DNA of 64,000 bases from Bacillus sp. F19 (GTDB taxonomy: Bacteria > Bacillota > Bacilli > Bacillales > Bacillaceae). Below the pieces are notes generated by a model. It was not told where the DNA came from and searched no databases. It saw nothing but the letters and a program-made list of their open reading frames with translations. Below are positions 1 through 9,030 of this stretch, piece by piece. Position 1 is the stretch's first letter. Every line of letters begins with the position of its first letter. The position numbers were made by a program, and so were the translations under genes. The stretch is from contig CP085710.1 of the NCBI GenBank assembly GCA_023823795.1, positions 1,142,001 to 1,206,000 of the forward strand, in the 5' to 3' direction.

Positions 1-314
1 GAGAAGTATTCATCATGCAGAGCATCATACAGGTTCAATATTTCTTCTGTCGGTTCAACTTTAAGATAAATGACGTTGTTTACTGGTGAAAAGGAACTGA
101 ATTTTCTGATTGAGAGTGAGAGCGGCTGCATTCTTTGTGCAATCTGACGCAGTTCTCTTGAAATGTCCCTTACCTGCTCATCTGTCGCTTCAAATGGCTG
201 TTTAAGCGTCAAATGAGGCGGGATCAAAGCATAGTTGGTGTCATAGCGCTTTCGGTAAGAGTTAGCTGAATCCTGCAGTTTTTTTGATGGAAAAATGGCA
301 ATACCGTACTTCAT
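1..314 (-). CDS. yjcG: YjcG, 2'-5' RNA ligase-like 2H phosphoesterase (partial, C-terminus outside window)
   Basis: The gene reads leftward out of the window, so only the first 104 codons are present. The protein starts [12 protein letters not shown] and has the HxTx signature of the 2H phosphoesterase superfamily at H34-L-T36. The second HxTx motif would lie beyond the edge. The family hydrolyses or ligates 2',3'- or 2',5'-phosphate bonds in RNA; the substrate of the Bacillus member is not known to me. The ATG is supported by a GGGAGGGA ribosome binding site at 321-328. The neighbour on the same strand is yjcH, the order found in B. subtilis, which strengthens the name. Confidence 0.85.
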   Translation of the reverse strand, partial: MKYGIAIFPSKKLQDSANSYRKRYDTNYALIPPHLTLKQPFEATDEQVRDISRELRQIAQRMQPLSLSIRKFSSFSPVNNVIYLKVEPTEEILNLYDALHDEYF

Positions 315-386
315 ATGTGTTCCCTCCCATGTATAAATATGTATTCATAGTATATCAAAAATTAAGGTTTGAAGCATATGAGACAA

Positions 387-1109
387 TTAGAACATTGTTT
401 TTAAAATCTTTTTCAAAGACGGCTGCCAGAACGTCCATTTGTGGTCGCCTTCAAATTCTTCATAGACGGATGGAATTCCTTTAGCGGAAATGGCCGCGTG
501 CAGTTCCCTGTTTGGGGTAATGAAGTCCTGCACTGCGCCGTCAGTCGTTTTGACTTCTGTTTCTTTCGTGCCAATTTGGTGATAGACCGATAATAAAGCC
601 GGGAAAGAAAAATCCTTCACCATTTGCAGAACAGCTTCATCTGAATAAGGTGATTGCATCATTACTTTTCCAAACGTATTCGGATAAGTAAGAGCGGTCA
701 TAAAGGATACAGTTCCAGCAAGAGAATCTCCGATTAGAGCTCGCCCGGCTCCTATTTGATAGGTCGGAAACTCCTTGTCCAGATAGGGAACAACTTCATT
801 AGCCAAAAAGCGAATATAGGCTTTTTGCTTCGGCCCTTCCGGATGATATTTATCACGGCGATCATGCACGTCACGATACGGAATGCCTACAATGATTACA
901 TTTTCGATTTCTTTTTCACTTAATAGCTCCTCTGTCTGCCTTGGGATGCGCCCGAGTCTGAAGTAATCCTGACCGTCCTGTGCAATGATCAGGCTGTACT
1001 TATAAAGAGGCGAATAATTCTTCGGCAAATAAATCAGGAGCGTTACTTCTTCTTCTAATTCTTTTGAATAAAGCAGCGTCTCTTTTACAATTCCTGCTTT
1101 CGCTGTCAT
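387..1109 (-). CDS. yjcH: YjcH, alpha/beta-hydrolase of the esterase D family
   Basis: A 240-residue cytosolic hydrolase of the putative esterase (esterase D-like) family. The nucleophile elbow is GDSLAG with Ser129. A late Asp-His pair in EGDHKW (about residue 223) is the likely charge relay. No signal peptide is visible. An upstream in-frame TTG at 1124 exists, but the ATG at 1109 sits 7 nt behind GGAGG and is preferred. It lies directly upstream of yjcG on the minus strand, as in B. subtilis. The natural ester substrate cannot be inferred; members range from S-formylglutathione hydrolases to siderophore esterases. Confidence 0.85.
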   Translation of the reverse strand: MTAKAGIVKETLLYSKELEEEVTLLIYLPKNYSPLYKYSLIIAQDGQDYFRLGRIPRQTEELLSEKEIENVIIVGIPYRDVHDRRDKYHPEGPKQKAYIRFLANEVVPYLDKEFPTYQIGAGRALIGDSLAGTVSFMTALTYPNTFGKVMMQSPYSDEAVLQMVKDFSFPALLSVYHQIGTKETEVKTTDGAVQDFITPNRELHAAISAKGIPSVYEEFEGDHKWTFWQPSLKKILKTMF

Positions 1110-1201
1110 CACAAATACCTCCAAAGATGTTGGACGCTGTCACATCCATTATTAAAAACGCTTCCATTCATTTTAGCATGAATTGTGACAAAATTCTTGC
1201 T

Positions 1202-2257
1202 TCATGCACGATTGATTTTTGCTGATACGTCTGACATGAATTGTCGGGCCTCATCCGCATTCAGATGAATAACATCCGCATTTTTTTTAAAACCATACAT
1301 GTAATCCACGGTTACAGCTTCTTTTAAAACGATTTGAATGGCCGGTTTTTCTTTTATGAATTCCGGCAGGCTCAAATCCAGAACGGTTCGTTCTTGTATT
1401 TTTGTTGATTTTTCAGGGAAATCATTGTCCTTGATCTCATTTATTAAGTGAAGCGGAATGGTGACTCTTTTAGATATTCCTGCCTGAAGGTATAAGCTAG
1501 TATCTGTCAGTCTATACGGAGTCAGCCGGATTGCTTGAAGATCAGCCAGAATAAAGAGGACGCCATATCCGTTTAAAATAAGCAATATCCATGAAAGAAC
1601 CGGACTAAACGAATGGAGAAGAAAATGGAATCCCGCTGTTTCCAGGACAATCGCATGAATCAGCATAATATTGAGGGCAGCCACACTTGTTTTATGATGG
1701 GCTGTGAAATAAACCCCTGTTCGTTCAGGCGCTTTTTTCCTCCAAGTGAAGAAAGCGTAGTAGAAAAGGGATATTTCAGTAAAAAGGATATCCATCAGAC
1801 GGTTAGAGGGAACATGCTTTTCGAAAGCAGCTTTAGCTTTTGGAATAAAGAAAGGGAGATCAGTCATTTTATACTGTGCAAGGATTCGCGGCAGTTTCTT
1901 GATAAATAGAACGAGAATAAAAATCTCTGCGAGTAAAACAAGAGCTTCACAAGCAAAGAGCATCCAGGGAATGAACGAGAAAGTCTCCATCTGCTGTGCG
2001 GGTATCAGAAAGCGGGCAAATACATAGCCGGCCAGGATTACAGGCACTAGATAGGAAAGGGAGTACCTTTTTCTCAAAATAAACAAATAGGTTAAGAGCG
2101 GTATAACAATCAAGAAGTCAAGCAGGGAACCAAGAGCTGCTCCCGCTGGAACAGGCTGCATAAATGGAAAACGGTAAATCGCTGCATTTGATCCCGCTAT
2201 GAGAAGAACAAGGATTGAAAAAAGACCCCATTTTGGCTTTGTTAATGAATATGTCAT
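1202..2257 (-). CDS. Multi-pass membrane protein of unknown function
   Basis: A 351-residue protein with about six to seven hydrophobic segments. Four lie within the first 130 residues and further ones around 160-180 and 200-250. A hydrophilic C-terminal domain of roughly 100 residues follows (residues 250-351). I do not recognise a catalytic motif. Related Bacillus proteins are sometimes labelled beta-carotene monooxygenase, but no carotenoid-oxygenase iron ligands are evident, so I do not use that name. The ATG follows AAAGGCGG by 8 nt. It stands alone between yjcH and the divergent EamA gene. Confidence 0.7.
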   Translation of the reverse strand: MTYSLTKPKWGLFSILVLLIAGSNAAIYRFPFMQPVPAGAALGSLLDFLIVIPLLTYLFILRKRYSLSYLVPVILAGYVFARFLIPAQQMETFSFIPWMLFACEALVLLAEIFILVLFIKKLPRILAQYKMTDLPFFIPKAKAAFEKHVPSNRLMDILFTEISLFYYAFFTWRKKAPERTGVYFTAHHKTSVAALNIMLIHAIVLETAGFHFLLHSFSPVLSWILLILNGYGVLFILADLQAIRLTPYRLTDTSLYLQAGISKRVTIPLHLINEIKDNDFPEKSTKIQERTVLDLSLPEFIKEKPAIQIVLKEAVTVDYMYGFKKNADVIHLNADEARQFMSDVSAKINRA

Positions 2258-2424
2258 CCGTATCGCCGCCTTTCACTTATAGGATAAATATACCATGTAA
2301 ATATGTAAAAAAAATACAGTTAATTTGAACACTCTTTGACAGATATAAACCCATCATAATTCCTTTATTCAGTACATATTCCTTATATGAAGACAAGCCT
2401 GATAAAGGGAGGGAATGCCTGAAA

Positions 2425-3312
2425 ATGAGGAAATCAATTCATGTCACGGCAGGTATCTATGCAGCTGTCTCAATTTCTTTCTGGGGAATTTCCTTTGTAT
2501 CAACAAAAGCCGTTTTAGTTCAGCTGGAACCTTTTACATTGCTTGTTTTGCGTTTTGGTATTGCATCACTCTTTTTATTCCTCCTTCTTTTCATCCTTCG
2601 ACAGCCTTTAAAAATAAAAATGGATTATCTCCCTGAGGTTTTTATACTTGCCGTACTCGGCATCTTTGTCCATCAAGTCATTCAGGCTGCAGCACTGCAG
2701 TCCATTCAGGCATCGCAGGCAGGATGGATCATCTCTTTTTCCCCGATTTTCACAGCTGTTCTGGCATCTCTATTTTTGAAAGAAACGTTTACGCTTTTTA
2801 AAGCAGCAGGCATGACAATTGCTGTACTAGGCGTTCTCTTGATTACATCTCATGGACAAGGCGGGTCATTAACCTTTCATGCAAATGCGGGATACGCACT
2901 GATGATCTTAAGTACATTAAATTGGGCGGTTTATTCCATTCTTATAAAAAAATTAAAAATCCCTTATCCTGCATTAACCATTACTTTTTATACAAGCTTT
3001 TTTGGTTTTATGATGACAATTCCATTCTTTATAAGAAATAACGGCTGGATTCAGATGAGTGTACTGACTCAGGAAAACTGGACTCATTTGCTGTTTCTCG
3101 GAATCTTTGTCTCGGCAGTCGCTTACTGGTTTTGGGGAAAAGCCCTGGAGGTCATGGAGGCGACTAAAGTGTCATCCTTTCTTTACTTTGAACCGCTTGC
3201 AACTGTTATTGCGGCAGTCATCTTGCTGAATGAACCGATTTTATTAATGAGCGGGGCAGGCGGTTTGTTGATTATTGCCGGTGTGATGATTGTAAATCGT
3301 AAATATTCATAA
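2425..3312 (+). CDS. EamA/DMT-family transporter
   Basis: A 295-residue protein with ten predicted hydrophobic helices arranged as two EamA repeats (about residues 8-140 and 152-292). The second repeat starts near GYALMILSTLNWAVYSILIK. The family exports or imports small metabolites such as amino acids, purines or cofactors; the substrate is not readable from sequence. GGGAGGG at 2406-2412 serves the ATG at 2425. An overlapping ATG at 2413 is in another frame and gives only a short peptide. The gene stands between an unknown membrane gene and the methionine riboswitch. A second EamA protein occurs at 28795. Confidence 0.85.
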   Translation: MRKSIHVTAGIYAAVSISFWGISFVSTKAVLVQLEPFTLLVLRFGIASLFLFLLLFILRQPLKIKMDYLPEVFILAVLGIFVHQVIQAAALQSIQASQAGWIISFSPIFTAVLASLFLKETFTLFKAAGMTIAVLGVLLITSHGQGGSLTFHANAGYALMILSTLNWAVYSILIKKLKIPYPALTITFYTSFFGFMMTIPFFIRNNGWIQMSVLTQENWTHLLFLGIFVSAVAYWFWGKALEVMEATKVSSFLYFEPLATVIAAVILLNEPILLMSGAGGLLIIAGVMIVNRKYS

Positions 3313-3383
3313 AAAAACCCCTTGCAAATTATTTGGTAATGAGATAAGGTTATAAAAACAATTCAAAAAGTTCATACTATTTA

Positions 3384-3566
3384 TTCTTATCCAGAGAGAT
3401 GGAGGGTTCTGGCCCTGTGAAATCTCAGCAACCGGAAAAGAACAGAGAATGTTCCTGTTCGAACCAAGGTGCTAAATCCAGCAAGCGCAGGTAATAAGCT
3501 TGGGAGATAAGGAGAAGCAATCATTCGATATCAACGTCTTCTTCTTAAATGAGGAAGACGTTTTTT
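3384..3566 (+). promoter_or_regulatory. S-box (SAM-I) riboswitch with intrinsic terminator
   Basis: The aptamer runs from about 3384 to 3511. It shows the diagnostic blocks CTTATCCAGAGAG, GGCCCTGTGAAATC followed by CAGCAACC, AAGGTGCTAAATCC and finally GGGAGATAAGG closing helix P1. A terminator follows at 3533-3566: AACGTCTTCTTC pairs with the downstream GGAAGACGTT and ends in a T-run. Family knowledge: SAM binding stabilises the aptamer and favours the terminator, switching off methionine genes when SAM is plentiful. It precedes metI by about 30 nt and is expected to control metI-metC. Confidence 0.95.
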
Positions 3567-3598
3567 ATTGTTGAAAAAACTATGGGACGGTGTTGGAA

Positions 3599-4723
3599 AT
3601 GTCAGAACGCATTGAAACAATCTTGGCTCAAATTGGAAATCGAAGTGAAAACGTAACGGGAACAGTGAATCCGCCCGTCTATTTTTCTACAGCATACAGG
3701 CACAATGGAATTGGGGAATCAACTGGATTTGACTACATCCGCACTGGAAATCCTACTCGGACGATACTTGAAAAAGCCATTGCAGAGCTTGAGCATGGAG
3801 ATCAGGGATATGCCTTCAGTTCAGGAATGGCTGCGATTCAGACATTGATGGCATTGTTTAAAAGCGGAGACGAGTTCATTGTTTCCTCAGATTTGTATGG
3901 AGGAACCTACCGTTTATTCGAGCGGGAATGGAGAAAATACGGACTTGTTTTTCATTACGCTGATTTTAAAGACGAAGACTGTACGCAGCGGCTGATCAAT
4001 GAACGCACAAAGGCCATTTTTCTGGAAACCCCGACAAATCCTTTGATGCAGGAAACAGAGGTCAGCAAGATTGCAAAAATTACCCGCGATAACAATTTGC
4101 TGCTGATTGTCGACAACACGTTCTACACGCCTATCCTGCAAACGCCGATATTAGATGGAGCGGACATCGTTATACATAGTGCCACCAAATATTTGGGCGG
4201 ACACAATGATGTGCTTGCCGGTTTGGTTGTTGCTAAGGGAACAGAGCTTTGTGAAGAGCTTGCACAACATCACAACGCAATCGGGGGGGTGCTTTCTCCT
4301 TTTGATTCCTGGCTCTTGATCCGCGGCATGAAAACCCTTGCCCTGCGGATGAACCAGCATGAGAAAAATGCCGCTCAGCTTGCAGCATTTCTTGAAAATC
4401 AAACAGAAGTGACAGACGTGCTTTATCCTGGCAAAGGCGGAATGCTTTCGTTCAGGCTGCAGAAGGAAGAATGGGTGAATCCATTTTTGAAAGCCTTAAA
4501 GACAATCACATTTGCAGAAAGCCTGGGCGGATTGGAAAGCTTTATCACATATCCAGCGACGCAGACTCATATGGATATTCCTGAAGAGATACGCGCGGAA
4601 AATGGCGTGTGCAACAGGCTATTGCGCTTTTCTGTCGGAATTGAATACGCAGGAGATTTGGAACTGGACTTAACACAGGCATTTGAACGGATGAAGGAGG
4701 CGGAGAAAGTTGAGCAGCGATGA
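3599..4723 (+). CDS. metI: MetI, cystathionine gamma-synthase/O-acetylhomoserine thiolyase
   Basis: A 374-residue PLP enzyme of the Cys/Met metabolism family. It joins an acylated homoserine to cysteine, giving cystathionine, or to sulfide, giving homocysteine. Visible signatures are FSSGMAAI (phosphate contact), the SDLYGGTYRLF block and the PLP lysine in HSATKYLGGH (K197). Length and sequence closely match B. subtilis MetI (373 residues). I chose ATG 3599 over the GTG at 3590 because MSERIET aligns with the known N-terminus and GGGACGG lies 8 nt upstream. It is the first gene behind the S-box leader and overlaps metC by 14 nt. Confidence 0.95.
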   Translation: MSERIETILAQIGNRSENVTGTVNPPVYFSTAYRHNGIGESTGFDYIRTGNPTRTILEKAIAELEHGDQGYAFSSGMAAIQTLMALFKSGDEFIVSSDLYGGTYRLFEREWRKYGLVFHYADFKDEDCTQRLINERTKAIFLETPTNPLMQETEVSKIAKITRDNNLLLIVDNTFYTPILQTPILDGADIVIHSATKYLGGHNDVLAGLVVAKGTELCEELAQHHNAIGGVLSPFDSWLLIRGMKTLALRMNQHEKNAAQLAAFLENQTEVTDVLYPGKGGMLSFRLQKEEWVNPFLKALKTITFAESLGGLESFITYPATQTHMDIPEEIRAENGVCNRLLRFSVGIEYAGDLELDLTQAFERMKEAEKVEQR

Positions 4724-5894
4724 TTGGAAGTTTGAGACGAAGCTTCTCCACAATCGTCAAAAGGTGCAAAAAGAAACTGGAGCGGTAAGCGTGCCGATCC
4801 ATCATTCTTCTACTTTTCACCAATTTGACTTTGATGACTACGGAAAATTTGATTACAGCAGATCGGGGAACCCGACACGCGAGGCATTAGAAGAAACGAT
4901 TGCCGAACTAGAAGGCGGCACAAAAGGATTTGCCTTTGCTTCTGGAATGGCGGCCATTTCAACCTGTTTCTTGCTCCTTTCTAAAGGAGACCACGTTTTA
5001 ATTACTGAAGACGTATACGGCGGAACGTACCGGATCATCACAGATGTATTGAGCAGATTCGGCATTGAATACAGCTTTGTCGACATGACCGATTTGCATG
5101 AAGTGGCGTCACACATCAAGCCAAATACAAAAGTAATCTATGTTGAGACACCGTCAAATCCGCTTTTGAAAATTACCGACATCCAGGGCATTACGAAACT
5201 TGCAAAAGCAAATAACTGTTTAACATTTTTAGACAATACGTTTTTAACACCTGTTCTGCAGCGGCCGCTCGAGCTGGGAGTTGATATCGTACTTCACAGC
5301 GCAACCAAGTTTTTGGCCGGACACAGTGATGTCCTTGCAGGACTCGCAGTTGTAAAAGACGCAGAGCTTGCTGCACAGGTAGGAAAACTGCAAAATGCGT
5401 TCGGTGCGGTACTAGGAGTGCAGGACAGCTGGCTTGTGCTCCGCGGAATTAAAACACTGAACGTCAGACTTCAACAATCATCGGCATCTGCGCGGAAGCT
5501 GGCAGAGTACTTGTCTAAGCATAAAGCTGTCCGTCACGTTTATTATCCAGGATTAACGTTCCATCCTGGCCACTCAATTCAGCGTTACCAGGCGGACGGA
5601 CCAGGTGCCGTGCTATCATTCACATTAGCCGATGAAGACGCTGTCCGCACCCTTGTTAAAAATGTCGAGCTCCCTGTATTCGCTGTAAGCCTCGGCGCAG
5701 TAGAATCTATTCTTTCCTACCCGGCGAGAATGTCTCACGCCGCTATGCCAAAAGAAGAGCGGGAGCGCCGCGGGATCTCGGACGGTTTATTGCGCATCAG
5801 CGTTGGCCTTGAGGATGCAGACGACTTGATCAAAGATTTTGAGCAGGCCTTGGCGAAGCTGCCTGCACATGCTAATAACAAGTTGAGAGCTTGA
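4710..5894 (+). CDS. metC: MetC, cystathionine beta-lyase
   Basis: A 394-residue PLP enzyme that cleaves cystathionine to homocysteine, pyruvate and ammonia, the next methionine step after MetI. The PLP lysine is K200 in HSATKFLAGH. FASGMAAI and EDVYGGTYR are also present. The start is a TTG at 4710, 9 nt behind AAGGAGG, inside the end of metI, so the two genes are probably translationally coupled. It ends just before a terminator. Length fits B. subtilis MetC (390). Confidence 0.95.
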   Translation: MSSDDWKFETKLLHNRQKVQKETGAVSVPIHHSSTFHQFDFDDYGKFDYSRSGNPTREALEETIAELEGGTKGFAFASGMAAISTCFLLLSKGDHVLITEDVYGGTYRIITDVLSRFGIEYSFVDMTDLHEVASHIKPNTKVIYVETPSNPLLKITDIQGITKLAKANNCLTFLDNTFLTPVLQRPLELGVDIVLHSATKFLAGHSDVLAGLAVVKDAELAAQVGKLQNAFGAVLGVQDSWLVLRGIKTLNVRLQQSSASARKLAEYLSKHKAVRHVYYPGLTFHPGHSIQRYQADGPGAVLSFTLADEDAVRTLVKNVELPVFAVSLGAVESILSYPARMSHAAMPKEERERRGISDGLLRISVGLEDADDLIKDFEQALAKLPAHANNKLRA

Positions 5895-5905
5895 TAGAGT
5901 TTAGG

Positions 5906-5937
5906 ACGATTCCTTTGTGGGGAGTCGTTTTTTTTTC
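5906..5937 (+). terminator. Terminator of metI-metC
   Basis: An inverted repeat (ACGATTCC and GGAGTCGT, with one G-T pair) is followed by nine T residues. It lies about 12 nt after the metC stop. Confidence 0.8.
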
Positions 5938-6101
5938 ATGTAGATTTGGAAACTTTCGCACGACAACTACGAAATGGATGGTCAAAATTACTCTAAATTG
6001 GACGGTTATTACATTTGTTCTTAATTGTATAATACAATAGAGTTTATAAGTAACGCAGATAAGCTGAGAAGTTACCCTGAGCAGATAATGAGGTGCATAC
6101 C

Positions 6102-6296
6102 ATGGAGCTTGCAATAGGTTTAGTGATAATTATTGGAATGGTTTCACTTATTTCCACTTTATTAATAGCCGGAAAAGGTGATAAAGATTACAGGAACGCA
6201 GTAAAACGAAACACTTCCAATCTAACTTGGATTTACGTTATTGTTATTTTAATTTCTCTTATTGCAGTAGGTGTATATATATCATGGTTTACCTAA
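6102..6296 (+). CDS. Small two-helix membrane protein
   Basis: A 64-residue protein with two hydrophobic helices (about residues 2-24 and 44-62) joined by a basic loop containing KGDKDYRNAVKRN. The ATG at 6102 follows ATGAGGTG by 6 nt; an in-frame GTG at 6093 would add three residues. No family is recognised. It stands alone between metC and a tandem repeat array. Confidence 0.5.
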   Translation: MELAIGLVIIIGMVSLISTLLIAGKGDKDYRNAVKRNTSNLTWIYVIVILISLIAVGVYISWFT

Positions 6297-6440
6297 TTTA
6301 AATCATTTCAATCACCTAAAGAAGCTATAATCGAGATGTAATTTATGTTCCAGGTTCTACCTGGGGATTTTTTGGAATAAAAAGTTGATGGGCTCTTTAA
6401 AAACAGTGAAGATTATTGAAAACAGACAATACCTGGATTT

Positions 6441-6640
6441 GAGCTGGTTGAGAGTCTCATATGTGCTCTATGATTACCCAATGCCTCGATTTGAGCTGGT
6501 TTAGGGTCTCATACGTGCTCTATGATTACCCAATGCCTCGATTTAGTGGTTGAGGGTCATACGTGCTCTATGATTATCCAATTCCTCGATTTGTGCTAGT
6601 TTAGGGTCCCATACAGCTCTATGATTACCTGGGATATGAA
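6441..6640. repeat. Tandem array, four units of about 52 bp
   Basis: Units start at 6441, 6493, 6545 and about 6593. The first two are exactly 52 bp, the third has lost 4 bp and the last is partial. Each contains GCTCTATGATTACCC or a close variant followed by CCTCGATTT. There is no open frame worth calling. Nothing else was seen in the 6297-6695 gap. A related partial copy occurs at 21412-21488. Confidence 0.85.
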
Positions 6641-6695
6641 TAAATTTATAGTTATTTTATAAAAACTCAGTTTTTAAAGTAAGGGGATGAAAGAT

Positions 6696-7151
6696 ATGGA
6701 TATGACTTGGGCAGTTTTGCTTTCGTTAATTCTAATGAGTGCTGTTAAAATAGTAATGACCTGTATTCCAACATTTGGTGCGGAATGGCTGATCAGCAAA
6801 TTTGAGATTCATTCAAAACTTACTGACTCAAATTCCACACTAACCATTAATGGGGATTTATTAGAAGGTGAAGACAAAATTCAGGTTATTAATTATTTTA
6901 ACGAAGCTACATTTTTTAAAAAATATTATATATATCCAGGGAGCGAGAAATTATTTTTACATCCAGAGAACGGTGGGACTCCAATAGTCATTGAGACTAA
7001 AAGAGGAAAAAAGGATGTTAGGTTATTTGTATACAGTTACAAAGATCACGTTTATGTAGTAAAACAGAACAAAAAGAAAATAGCCGCCTACAGTCTGCTT
7101 TCTGATAGCCTCCAAAAACGTTCTAATTCAGTAACAGAGGAAGTCGTTTAA
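6696..7151 (+). CDS. YfmQ-like protein
   Basis: A 151-residue protein with one N-terminal membrane helix (MTWAVLLSLILMSAVKIVM) followed by a soluble domain of about 120 residues rich in beta and charged segments. The N-terminal pattern and size resemble the Bacillus YfmQ family, whose function is unknown. ATG 6696 is preferred to ATG 6687, because the AAGGGG site at 6681-6686 would touch the earlier start. The protein is probably membrane-anchored with the bulk on one face. Confidence 0.6.
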   Translation: MDMTWAVLLSLILMSAVKIVMTCIPTFGAEWLISKFEIHSKLTDSNSTLTINGDLLEGEDKIQVINYFNEATFFKKYYIYPGSEKLFLHPENGGTPIVIETKRGKKDVRLFVYSYKDHVYVVKQNKKKIAAYSLLSDSLQKRSNSVTEEVV

Positions 7152-7323
7152 CAATCCTTCTGCCAAAAAGAGTTTAAATAACTCCCCTCAAGCATTCGTG
7201 CCTAAAATACAGGTACCCGCCTGCCTCCCAAAACTGCATCCAAACCGTCAGCCCAAAAAACAGAAAATACATTCTCTAGCTTCCAGAATCATGATATTAT
7301 TTTTGAGAAAGGTGTGAGATGCA

Positions 7324-7647
7324 GTGGGGTGTTTAGGTTTTTTGTTTAGACTCTTTTTTCTTTTGGGTGCGTCTTTTTTTGTTTTGATTACAGGAGTGCT
7401 TGCCATTTTTAAGTTTATTGCGATTCCTTTTGATGGGACCTTCGGTGAATTCCTGCAGACTTACTTGATCTGGCTTGTGGGGAGCTACTTTGTTGGGTGG
7501 TTCATTGAGGCAAAAATGAGGAATGATGATGTTGAGACCGGCAGTTTTTTTATGGATGCATTGTTGTGGTTTAATGTTTTAAATTATAAAATGATCAATC
7601 GGATTTTCAGACGAAGACATAATCGGGAAAGCAGCCGTTCGGTTTGA
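7324..7647 (+). CDS. Small membrane protein, unknown
   Basis: A 107-residue protein with a long N-terminal hydrophobic region (residues 3-35), a second helix around 48-65 and a basic tail (RIFRRRHNRESSR). It begins with GTG at 7324, with AAAGGTGTG at 7308-7316 as ribosome binding site. No known domain is recognised. Its neighbours (a YfmQ-like gene and a threonine-synthase-like pseudogene) give no functional hint. Confidence 0.5.
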   Translation: MGCLGFLFRLFFLLGASFFVLITGVLAIFKFIAIPFDGTFGEFLQTYLIWLVGSYFVGWFIEAKMRNDDVETGSFFMDALLWFNVLNYKMINRIFRRRHNRESSRSV

Positions 7648-7753
7648 CTATTTAAAAAAGATAAGCTATCTTTCTATACATATGCTGATCGGAAAACCGA
7701 AGGCCCTTAACATCCACTTGTTAGGGGTCTTTTCTATTTGGAGGGATTTGTTC

Positions 7754-8950
7754 ATGAACTATAGTTATCTATCACATTTAAGCTGCCCGAAATGCGGGGC
7801 GGAGTATTCAGCAGAAACGATTCAGCAGAAACGATTCAGCAGCTTTGCGCGTGCGGATCGCCTTTGCTGGTAAACTATCATTTGGATCAAATTAAATCTG
7901 TTTTGACGAAAGAAGAGGTAAGTCATTGAGAGAACAGTCTATGGAAATATCATGAGCTGCTTCCGGTAGAAAATCCGGACAATATTGTTTCGATGGGAGA
8001 GGGAATGATACCGCTGCTTAACATGGATAGAATCGGAAGCGAACTCGGGATTCAACACCTTCTTATGAAAGATGAAGGTCTCATTCCAACCGGTTCTTTT
8101 AAAGCGAGAGGAGCTGCTGTCGGTATTTCGAAAGCGAAGGAACTGGGTGTGAAAACTTTTGCGATGCCGACAAACGGGAAGGCGGGTGCAGCGTGGTCAC
8201 TCTATGCAGCAAGAGCGGGAATTGAGCCGTTTATTATCATGCCGCTTGATGCGCCTCTTATTATTAGAAAAGAAACAGCAATATCCGGTCAGTGATGCCG
8301 GAAAAGTTGTAGCGCAGCTTGTAAGTGATGAGGGTTTTTACGCTGCTCTACTCTAAAAGAGCCATACCGCATTGAAGGGAAAAAGATGATGGGGTATGAA
8401 ATCGCGGAACAGCTGAACTGGAGTGTGCCTGATGTTATCCTGTACCCGACTGGCGGGGGTGTGGGCATAATCGGAATCTACAAAGCACTTCTTGAATTGC
8501 AGGAGCTTCTCTGGAGCAGCAAGGACAAGCTTCCCCGTCTTGTTGCTGTTCAGGCTGAGGGCTGCGCACCCATTGTGAAAGCTTTTGATGAAGGCAAAAC
8601 GGAATCAGAGTTCTGTGAAAACTCACAGACGGATGCGTTTGGCATTAATGTTCCTAAAGCGATAGGTGATTTTCTGGTTCTTCAGGGAATTTATGAAACG
8701 AATGGCTGTGCCATTGCTGTTTCTGAAAAAGAGATTCATGCGGAGCAGTCACATGTTGCTGAATTAGAAGGCTGTTTTATTTGTCCGGAGGGGGCGGCGA
8801 CTTTTGCGGCGGCACGTCTTTTAAGAGAAAGAAGCTGGATTAAAGAAGATGAGACAGGTCTGCCTGAATACTGGGCAGGGAATCAAATATCCGGAAACAG
8901 TTCATGCAGAAGCACCGCTGCTCCGAAAAGGTGAAATGCTGAAACTATAA
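7754..8950 (+). pseudogene. Threonine-synthase-like PLP enzyme, multiply disrupted
   Basis: Joined across frames, this is a complete threonine-synthase-type protein. It has an N-terminal zinc ribbon (LSCPKCGAEY with a later CAC), the PLP lysine motif TGSFKARG, the phosphate loop GGGVG and a normal C-terminus ending at TAA 8948-8950. Lesions visible: a 14-bp tandem duplication (AGCAGAAACGATTC) near 7818-7845 shifts the frame; an in-frame TGA lies at 7927-7929; a small deletion near 8290 removes about ten residues and shifts the frame; a 1-bp loss lies near 8347; another shift lies near 8870. The initiating ATG 7754 keeps a GGAGGG site. The number of independent lesions argues for true decay rather than sequencing error. 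Confidence 0.85.
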
Positions 8951-8961
8951 GCTTCTACTAG

Positions 8962-9024
8962 CCATGGCCGAAACATATAATTTACCAATGTACAGCATGT
9001 CTTGTACATAATAGGCCGTGGAGG
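8962..9024 (+). promoter_or_regulatory. Possible leader hairpin touching the DUF948 ribosome binding site
   Basis: Outer arms CCATGGCC (8962-8969) and GGCCGTGG (9014-9021) enclose inner arms ATGTACA (8988-8994) and TGTACAT (9003-9009). The right outer arm overlaps the GGAGG site at 9020-9024. It could mask the site or be a protein-binding palindrome. Confidence 0.35.
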
Positions 9025-9030
9025 TGCTAT

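Noticed and set aside
1613-1909. 98-residue plus-strand frame
   Set aside because: It is antisense to the membrane protein gene at 1202-2257 with no independent support.
1202-2257. Beta-carotene oxygenase annotation
   Set aside because: The iron-ligand histidine pattern of carotenoid oxygenases is not visible; the protein is a plain multi-pass membrane protein.
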